In this document: positions 56,020 to 64,000 of the stretch, one piece after another
Layout: each line of letters begins with the position of its first letter
How positions within the stretch are numbered: the stretch's first letter is position 1
Source of the DNA: Uloborus plumipes
Lineage: Eukaryota; Arthropoda; Arachnida; Araneae; Uloboridae
DNA: 64,000 nucleotides
Assembly (NCBI GenBank): GCA_038373865.1
Contig: JAXGGA010000084.1
Coordinates: 248,001 to 312,000 of the forward strand
Reading direction: 5' to 3'
Translations under genes and position numbers: made by a program
The notes under the pieces: generated by a model
What the model saw: only the letters and a program-made list of their open reading frames with translations
Databases searched by the model: none
Told to the model about the DNA's origin: nothing

Positions 56020-56293
56020 AAATTGAAGGGGCAAGTGGATAAAGGTGATATGTGACTTTTGAATTTCGCCGATTTACACAAATTCAAATTAGTGTGCGTT
56101 CAATTGTGTTAACTCACAAACACAATTGAAGGTTTAAGTGAATAAAGGCGATATGTAACCTTTTTTTTAATTTCTAGAAAAAGCTTCCAAAAAAAAAAAA
56201 AAAAAATGATTACCTTAACCCTTCATCCGTGGTAAAAAGTATGTTTTTCCAAAATTGTCACGTATCACATTTATCCACTTGCTCCTTCAATTT
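56020..56293. mobile_element. AAGGGGCAAGTGGATAAAGG MITE (copy 2)
   Basis: The left AAATTGAAGGGGCAAGTGGA and the right, reversed AAATTGAAGGAGCAAGTGGA, are TIRs. The interior aligns with 6255-6504 (GATATGTG, TTTCGNCGATTTAC, AATTGTGTTAACTC, TTTCTAGAAAAAGCTT). No ORF. Confidence 0.7.
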
Positions 56294-56329
56294 GTATTCT
56301 AGAATAATGAGGTGAGCCAATTATAGAAG

Positions 56330-56960
56330 ATTATTCCAGATTCAACAAGACAAGATAAATAATCTTAGTGTCATTGCAGTCATAAATCTGACATTCGATT
56401 CAATTTCTTGCGATGCAAACTGCATTTTTTCTGGCAAGCCAAAGCATGTAAATTATTCTGGATTCGACAGGACAAGATAAATAGTTTTAAAGTCATAGCG
56501 GTCATAATCTAACATTCGATTAAATTTTTTGCAAATCAAACTGTATTTTTCTCGCAAGCCAAAGCAAGTACATTATTTTGGATCCAACAAGGCAAGATTA
56601 TTCTGGATACGACAAATCAAGGTAAATAATTTTAATGTCAAAGCGGTCATTAATTTGACTCTCGATTAAATTTCTTGCTCCACAAACTGTATTTTTCTCG
56701 CAAGCTAAAGCATGTAAATTCTTCTGGATCCAGCAAGACAAGATTATTCTCGATCCAGCAAGACAAGATTATTCTCGATCCAGCAAAACAAGATTATTCT
56801 CGATCCAGCAAGACAAGATTATTCTCGATCCAGCAAGACAAGATTATTCTGGATCCAACAAGATAAGATTATTCCAGATCCAACAAGACAAGGTAAATAA
56901 TCTTAATGTCATAGTGGTCATAAATCTGACATTCGATTAAATTTCTTGCGACGCACACTA
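56330..56960. repeat. Complex tandem array with embedded 25-bp minisatellite
   Basis: Larger units repeat ACAAGACAAGRTAAATAATC, GTCATAGCGGTCATAA, ACATTCGATTAAATTTCTTG, CTGTATTTTTCTCGCAAGC and AAAGCATGTAAATT. Within it, 56,717-56,890 is a 25-bp minisatellite (GATTATTCTCGATCCAGCAA plus GACAA), with unit starts at 56,742, 56,767, 56,792, 56,817, 56,842 and 56,867. ORFs through it are repetitive and not genes. Confidence 0.85.
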
Positions 56961-56974
56961 TTTTTCTCGCCAGC

Positions 56975-57290
56975 GGAAGCGCATGTAAACACAATCTTAT
57001 TAAATCTCGCACGCTTGCATCACTTCCACTTTTCATCCCCATTTTAAAACCATTAAATCGCAACTCCGCGCCGCAACCCCTCCCCCCTCTTTTTATTTTG
57101 GGGAACAAAAAGCCAAAAAAGGCGGCCCACAGCAAAACAATAAAAAAGCTCCCCATGCACTAAATTACCGCGCACAAATGAGGCAGTTAATTTCGAACTA
57201 AAGGCGCTACTCGGAGCTGGTGGCTGAAATATTGCTGGGAATTATTCGTAGGTACTGACCCCTATAATTGTACATTCAAGTCATTTGTTT
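56975..57290. other. GC-richer unique block; possible regulatory DNA
   Basis: Repeat-free segment right after the minisatellite array, with words such as CGCATGTAAACA (forkhead-like), TCTTATTAAATC and GGCAGTTAATTTCG. No recognisable protein. Constraint or function is inferred from composition alone. Confidence 0.3.
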
Positions 57291-57599
57291 AACACTAATC
57301 CTCATAGCTAAAATACTTGGCTGCTTGCCTGCCTTGTGGTATGGGGGGCAGCACTTGAACCCCTTCTTAACTTTACTGAACTCCCATGAACAGCACATTA
57401 AGCAGGGTAATGGCGTGACATAATGGAAAGATTATTTCTATCACATTCATCTCTTGATTGTTTTCCTATACCCAACTCTTTTCTTGCTTGTTTGCTTTCG
57501 CTTATTTGTGTTGGGGAGTTTGTTTTAAGAAACAATGCGCGGCGGCTTTCTTTTGTACGTTTTTCACTGCTTTTAAAAGGAAATTAGGAACGAGAAGGG

Positions 57600-58800
57600 G
57601 TGAAAGAATTTTTAATAAACTTTATGTATAATGTTGAATAGCTCTATTACTCAATTTCCTTCACGCATCCTTGAAAAACTTTGGGAGGTGTTGAGATTAA
57701 AATCAAAACTTCTGTTCTTATTTTTTTAAGAGAAACGGCGGCAGAGCAAATACTTTTTTCCTGAACATGTCTTTGTCTTGAATATCTCTTTCCATCATTA
57801 TGATCTTTTCTTTGCATGGTAAGATGTTTTTAAAGCATTTCTTGAATTTATATAACAATGCCAAAAAATGTATTTTTTAATTAATTTGATAATTTTTATG
57901 AAAAAAAGGTGAAAGAAAATTTTAAATAAACGTTTTGTGTGTATAATTTTAAATAGCTCTATTACTCCATTCCCTTCACGTATCCTTGAAAAACTTCAGG
58001 AAGTGTTGAGATTAAAATCAAAACTTCCGTTCAGCATTTCTATGTATAGATTTTTTTTATTTTTCCCGAGAAACGGCGGCAGAACAAATACTTTTTTCCT
58101 GAACATGTTCTCTTGAATATCTCTTTCCATCATTATGATGTTTTCTTTGCATGGTAAGACGTTTTTAAAAGACTTCTTGAATTTATATAACTATGCCAAA
58201 ATAATGTATTTTTTAATTTAATTGTTATTTTTATGAACAAAGGTTAAACGAAAATTTTAAACAAACTCTTTGTGTGTATAATTTTGAATAGCTCTATTGC
58301 TCGATTCCCTTCACTCATATTTGAAAAATTTCAGGAGGTGTTGAGATTAAAATCAAAACGTCCGTTCAACATTTCTATGTATAGATTTTTTTTCCCCAGA
58401 GAAACGGTAGCAGAGCAAATACTTTTTTTCTAAACATGTCTTTCTCTTGAATATCTCTTTCCAATATTATTATCTTTTTTTGTATGGTAAGATGTTTTTA
58501 AAACGCTTCTTGATTTTATATGACTGTACCAAAATAGTGTATAATTGTCATATTTTATTGGCGAAGGGTGAAAAAGTTGTTTTAATAAACTTTTTGTGTG
58601 TATAATTTTGAGTTATTCTGATTCGATTTCCTTCACGCATTCTTAAAAAGCTAAAGAATTTGTTGAGATTTAAAATCAAAATTTCGTTTCGATTTTTTCC
58701 GTGAGAAATGATGGTGAAGCAAATAACCTTTTGCTGAACATGTCTTTTTATTGAATATCTCTCTTTCCTTCATTATTAATCTTTACGTACGAAGCACTTC
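57600..58800. repeat. Tandem array, about 320-bp period, four units
   Basis: TTGAGATTAAAATCAAAACT or a close variant begins at 57,691, 58,006, 58,341 and about 58,663. Each unit also carries AATAGCTCTATTACTC-like, CCTTCACGCATCCTTGAAAA, GAGAAACGGCGGCAGAGCAA, CCTGAACATGTC, TTGAATATCTCTTTCCATCA and GGTAAGATGTTTTTAAA words in order. The fourth unit is the most diverged and shortest. No TIRs and no conserved frame. Confidence 0.85.
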
Positions 58801-59439
58801 TTATTTTACTTCTTGTTTTCTATGTCATTTTGTTGTGAATCGAATTCGTGAATCATTCTGAAACGTCACACGCTAAAAATATTTCTTAGTTTTAAAGAAA
58901 CTTCCACAGATCAAAAGTAAACATCGTTAAAAAGCAATATTGTTAGTAGGATTGTAACGTTTGTCTATTAACTGCGAATTTGTTGTAATAAAACAAAATA
59001 ATGTTTATCGTTTTTGTAATATGGACACTTTTAAGCATTTCTCTATGCTCAAAATTGAAAACCACTCTTACTCATTATTAAATCAAAATTACTTAGAAAA
59101 AATAAGTACTTTCTAGTTCTCGTTTACAAGCACATCACTTTTTAGCAGTGCAGTATTCTGAAATGTTCAGTACTCGATTCGGGTGTTAAGGGTTTCAATA
59201 TATAGTTCAACTCCCCCCCCCCCCTTATGGCCCAAATAATGACATAAAATCACAAATGATGAAATTATCGCTTATGCAGCTATTCCTTAAACGAAATACA
59301 AACATTTTCAAGGAGATTAAATTTTGGAGTTTTAATTGTTTTTATGGGACTTTCTAACTGTCGCTCTCTATTCCTTATATTCATTTTACCCTCTGCTCCT
59401 GAGCATCCTCACTGATCTCCAAAATTCGAACCTCCAAGG
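58801..59439. other. AT-rich intergenic DNA
   Basis: Nothing recognised apart from a C run near 59,213-59,224. Confidence 0.45.
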
Positions 59440-61593
59440 CAGAGGCGTAGCAAGGGGTGGGCGAATCGGGCGATCGCCCAGGGCCTCGCGCCTCCCGGGG
59501 CCTCGCATCTTCACTTTGCCACGAATTTTTCTGAATTCAAACTATGTTCCGAGATAAAATTTTCAAAGTATTCCCGTATAAAGAAAAAAAAAACAAAACC
59601 GAAGGATCCGTGGTTTTAGAAATTACCAACTGCAACTAAACGAAGCATTTTTTTTTTTTTTATTATTACACTCAGGGTCTAATTTAAGAAAAAGCCCGAG
59701 AGGCCTGGTCTACAGAGCCTGATTTCTGACTCGGCTCTCTGCTTTTTAGGGGCCTCCAAACAGTTAAAATTGATATAGCCACTGGCTGAAATTGTAAAGT
59801 TGACTTGATGGAAACCCAAAAGCAAAAGCGTAGTGTCGGAAGGGGGGGAGCACGTGCCCCCTCCCCCAACTTGCTGGACACTTACCTTTTTTCACATGAA
59901 GTTTTCCGAAATCAATGCGAAAATCATAGCCAGAATATCATTTATAGTTAGTTTCATCGTAGTAGAATTCCCAGGGCATGAGCTTCTCCTGAATTCCTGA
60001 AATTCAAGGCATGTGTCTCCCCCCTCCCCAAAATGATCACTCTACGCCTATGCCTAAAAGGGTTGCTTTAGAGCCTTTTGCCGAGTTCATAGGGCTTTGC
60101 TATCCTAGCGGCTCCTTTGTTAGTCAATTTCTTCACTGATAATTTTGCAGGACGATGCCAGAAGGCCGCTTAGCTCAACTAGTATCTAAAGCATGAATGC
60201 AATGATTGTTTTAGATAATTAGCAATTAGCGTATGTAACGCGTTTTCTTACACCCAGAACCTGATTTACCAATAGGCATTAAACCCCCCTCCCCCCTGCT
60301 CAGGGGATTCCTAAAAAAATTTCATTAATACTTAAAAGGACATGAAAATATTTATCTGAATAAACTCATAAACAGATACAGGAAAATAACAATAAACGTT
60401 TTATTTAAATTAATTTAAACGAAATTTTTAAATTAACTTTACCTGTAAAGAAAAATGCAGGGCTCGAAAATTATATTGCCCGACATGCCCGGGGCATGTA
60501 AAAATTCTGATCGGGCATGAATCTTCAACCCTTACATGCCCAGCTGGCTGTGTAATTTTACGATCAAATATTGTTTTCCTAAACTTTATTATTTCGTATT
60601 TTGGAAAAAAAATTACCATATATGTTAAGATTAAAATAATTCTTAATTCAGATACAAAAATGCTTATTTAATATTTTGTCTCATTAACATGTTGACTGCC
60701 CAAGTAGGAGATAATGATAATTTGTAGCATATTATTTTAGCTGACAGAATAGAATTTGAGTTAGCTTGTATGTGATTTGCTGTTTTCCTCCAGATTAGAA
60801 TTTGTCTTTTACAATGACATTAATATGGACATTTGACTTCTGAGGAGATGAAAGTAAAAGCTAATTGACAGGTACATTGTTTTTAATCCAGCTTATATGC
60901 TACATATGTTTTGTAGCTTGGCAATCAACGTCTTAACATTGTACGGCAAATTCAAATGTTTTTATTTATAAACAACAAAAATAAAACTGGGCATGTAAAA
61001 ATGTTATTCGGGTCCTCTGAAAATGTCCTCCCTCCCCCTTTTATTAAGGCGCTGTTATTTGTAGATGCTAATTTTGTAAAGATGAATTTTTGATTAATTA
61101 GTAGAATTTCTTGATTTTAAGTCTATGTTCTTTCTCCTGAAACAAATCAACTATGCCAAAAAAGTTGCACTAATGGGTGCAACATCAAACCAGACTCAAT
61201 TCACGGTCGATCTTTTACAGCGTAATATCAATAAAATTTGGAATGAGTAAATAATAAACTTGCAGTTTTATAAGTTATAAATTTATTTCATAGCTCATCA
61301 AAATATTGTGACAACAAATTAAATATATCAAGCAATTCAAAGTAGTTCAAACTACCCCATAAATGTAAGTAATTATGTCATATTGTATGTTTTTATCTCA
61401 AATATTTCTTAAAAAGGAAAATTTTTTAATTTTTATGATTGACAAAACAACTATGAGAAGGTTTTTTTATCATTATTTTTTACACAGAATAGTTGAATAA
61501 CTTGAAATGGAATTAATCTCAAAAGGGGGAGGGGGCTTGGGGCCTCGCAAAATTTATTCGCCCAGTCTTAATTTTATTCTTGCTACGCCACTA
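59440..61593. mobile_element. Large hAT-like TIR element with nested MITE, 2154 bp
   Basis: The left CAGAGGCGTAGCAAGGGGTG and the right, reversed TAGTGGCGTAGCAAGAATAA, are flanked by a perfect 8-bp duplication CTCCAAGG (59,432-59,439 and 61,594-61,601). The left end also holds GGGCGATCGCCCAGGGCC, and GGGGCCTCGC recurs inverted near both ends. No hAT transposase found. Part of the length is due to the nested element at 59,823-60,052 and perhaps another around 60,458-61,020 with CATGCCC words. Confidence 0.7.
59823..60052. mobile_element. Nested hAT-like MITE, 230 bp
   Basis: The left CAAAAGCGTAGTGTCGGAAG and the right, reversed CATAGGCGTAGAGTGATCAT, with G-rich then C-rich subterminal runs. 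The flanking 8-mers CCCAAAAG and CCTAAAAG match at 7 of 8. It lies wholly inside 59,440-61,593. Confidence 0.6.
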
Positions 61594-61710
61594 CTCCAAG
61601 GACAGTAATAAAACTGGAAAACACATACTTTCATCAGATGCTTGGCCTCCTCTGCCCCTTGGCTAACAATACCCCTGGACCTTAGAGTTGCTGAAAAATC
61701 ATTTCTCTCG

Positions 61711-61935
61711 TTCATCCGCTATTGTTTTTGCTTTAATGTGGCCTTTTTCTTTTATCATGCAGTTTCAGCTAGCAAATGAGGATTTCTCGCACAAATATGT
61801 GTTGCATCGAGTACTTAGAAAAAAAATTTATAAATCTTGCAGTTTTTATAAATCATTTGACTGGGTCATCTGCTATTGTTTTCGTTTTAGTTTGACCTTT
61901 TATGTCATCCAGTATCTGCAGAAAACCAGAATTCT
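61711..61935. repeat. Diverged tandem duplication, about 155-bp period
   Basis: TCATCCGCTATTGTTTTTGC near 61,712 recurs as TCATCTGCTATTGTTTTCGT at 61,866. Both are followed by a TTTAATGTGGCCTTTT-like word and an ATCATGCAGT/ATCCAGTATCTGCAG word. The ORF across it has no known domain. Confidence 0.6.
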
Positions 61936-64000
61936 ACGAAAAAGATACGCTGGGCTGGTATTAAGGAAAAAAAAATAATAAATAATGTTCAACCATTTAA
62001 ATGGGGAGCAGTGACAAAGATCTCCTCTCTTGGCTATGACCTTGAAAGTAGTACTTGGATTGAAGCATTACCACATCGTCGGCAGAATAAATAAAAAGTA
62101 TAATATAATTGTGAAGATTATTATTCACCTTTGGCAATAATAGACCTGTTGTAAAGAACACTAATTACCACAGAACCGACGACATCATTTTGTAATTTCA
62201 ATACAGACCCTCCTATGTTTCTTCAATGAGTGTTAAATTATTCACCCAGTTGGCACCAAAAGCTTATCTTCTTCTTTAGCCTCAGTAAAGGAGAGGAGGT
62301 GCGGGGATATATGTGCACACGAAAAAAAAATTAATCGAGACGTTTCCTTTGATAATAACGAAGTTTTTGAAAGTATTGACTTCCATTTTTTCTCTTCCTC
62401 AAAATATATAAGACAGCGGTGTTCCATTATTGATCAAAGGCCTTAGCAAGTTTAATGTCGTTACAAAATGTTTGCCACTCCATTCTTAATTAAAAACGTT
62501 TTCTTATTTTCACTTTTTTATCCACTTGGTTGTTTGCTTCTTTCGTTAGTCTTCAGCACCTTTTTTTTCTTTGGGTTTATCATTTTTTCATTTTCTTATT
62601 ATAATCAGAAAAGGAAAAATGTTTATCGCTTTTTTTAATCCATGGATTTTCTTATTAAATTGCGGATGAGACCGTTTTCTTTTGCTGTTGATTGCTTTCT
62701 CCCCTTAGTTTTTTTTTCCTTCGCGTGCTGAAGGTTTCAACAGATAATTTAATTATAAAAGTTTTCAGTTTTAACGGGGCGCTCACGATATACATTCTGT
62801 GATTACAAGTTTTGCTTGTCGCGTTTCGAAGAAATTTTATGGAAGAAAAAACTTCAGCATCGAACTAAATTAAAGTATAGGTTCGATTTTTTTAAACATT
62901 TACATGGATTTGTTAGATAGGGAAAGAAGTAGTGGGCAAAAAATGTTTTATTTTAAGTAAAAATTTCATGCAAAAAATTTTGAAACTGAAGTAAAAGTAG
63001 TTTTAAAGAAAAATATATTCTTGGAAATCTCGGACAAAAATTTCGCGTTTACATTTTTTTTTTTTGTAAAGATAATTTAAATTTTCTCTTTAACGGTTGG
63101 TAAACATACTATTGCTTTAGATACGATTTAAATTATTCTTCGAGGATTTTTTGCGAATTTGAATGTGCTCAAAATTATTATGAAACATACTTATTACTTT
63201 AAATGGCCAACAAGCTTCTAGACATGCTCGTCATTAAGAAATAAACAAAAACCTTTGAGCTTAAAAATTAAAATACGATTTTTCAACGTTTTATCACACA
63301 AACTTGCAGATTACTGCAGACACCTGTTTCGGAGTTGCAAGGAACCCCTTTTTCAATGAACTAAGTGGCGAGCTATGATGAAAAGCCATTCGAGAAAAGC
63401 AACGCGGTGGATTATAAGACACTTTAGATAGTAAAGTTTGGAGATTAACAAAACAAACAAGAAAAAATGATACCTAGAGCCCAAATATCCTACATAATTG
63501 AATCAATTACAAAAAAACCTTAAGTAATAACTTTCCAAAAAAAATACAATAAATATTGTCAAATAAATGAAATCATTTCTAAAAAAATAGCAATAAATTT
63601 ATTGTCGGAAAAATTGTGTACCGAAACAATTGTGAAAAGCATAAACTGAATAAAGGAAATTAGCAATTGAAAATAGTTCATTATAAAAAGTAAAATAAAC
63701 ATGTAAGAAGAATATTGAAAAATAAAATTAAATGCATGGCCATATAACTAGAATAGGGAATGACGGTGAAACGCCAACTTACATCATAAAATAGTGAACA
63801 GAAGCCAATTATAAATATGGAAGCCAAACTGAAGATTTGGTATTGCTGTAAGATCGTTAACTAAAATCGACCGGCTCCTCTGAATGTGGAATCCGACGAA
63901 CTAGAGAACTTTTGAATTTGATAAGAGTTCAAATTAAAAGAGTGACTGTGAGAATCCCAAGTGTTAAGCATTGCTAGACTTATTTAGCTGTTGTTTGTTC
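61936..64000. other. AT-rich intergenic DNA to window end
   Basis: No gene, RNA or definable mobile element recognised. T-rich stretches occur near 62,560-62,720. Any element cut by the window edge would not be visible. Confidence 0.45.

Noticed and set aside
56675..56866. ORF with repeated QQDK/SKTRLFSI segments
   Set aside because: It is the 25-bp minisatellite read in three frames (25 is not a multiple of 3), not a repeat protein.

Overview
This window looks like AT-rich intergenic DNA from an animal nuclear genome, most likely an arthropod and plausibly an arachnid. That call is inferred from the transposon families present (an intact Ty3/Gypsy element and two Tc1-like lineages), from the abundant microsatellites and homopolymers, and from the absence of any bacterial gene organisation. 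I recognised no host protein-coding exon, rRNA or functional tRNA. Every convincing open reading frame belongs to a mobile element.

Layout. 1-12.4 kb: AT-rich sequence with small foldback and terminal-inverted-repeat (TIR) elements. These include two ACTGTAAA-rich foldbacks, a Harbinger-type MITE, a TA-flanked element starting GGGGAATG with another element nested inside it, pogo-like MITEs, and a decayed mariner-like transposase. 12,430-18,851: a complete Ty3/Gypsy LTR retrotransposon with two 629-bp LTRs that read as identical, a 4-bp ATAT target duplication, a tRNA-Lys primer site, gag, and pol in the -1 frame. 19.2-21.6 kb: a (TA)n microsatellite invaded several times. It holds a hAT-like TIR element carrying a deleted Tc1-like element, and next to it an intact Tc1-like transposon whose transposase has DD36E spacing. 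22-32 kb: diverged tandem repeats and more MITEs. 32.2-34.3 kb: an old tandem array carrying two insertions, a hAT MITE with an 8-bp duplication and a Harbinger-like element with a TAA duplication; the uninterrupted units show the pre-insertion state. 36-50 kb: a second copy of the GGGGAATG element, a MITE containing a tRNA-like Pol III box pair, a 652-bp foldback, hAT MITEs, a CCGTAAAATGGGGT-ended element, and a piggyBac derivative that keeps only the C-terminal cysteine-rich coding segment. 50-64 kb: unique sequence with enhancer-like blocks, a second foldback of the same family, minisatellite and 320-bp tandem arrays, and a nested pair of hAT-like elements.

How the parts work together. The only machinery that appears complete is the Gypsy element (gag, protease, RT, RNase H, integrase and LTR signals) and the DD36E Tc1 transposase with its TIRs. 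Everything else recognisable is non-autonomous and would depend on hAT, PIF/Harbinger, pogo, piggyBac or Tc1/mariner transposases encoded elsewhere. The window reads as a gene desert shaped by repeated, often nested, transposon insertion. A few higher-GC, repeat-free blocks could be regulatory DNA, but that is inference from composition only.
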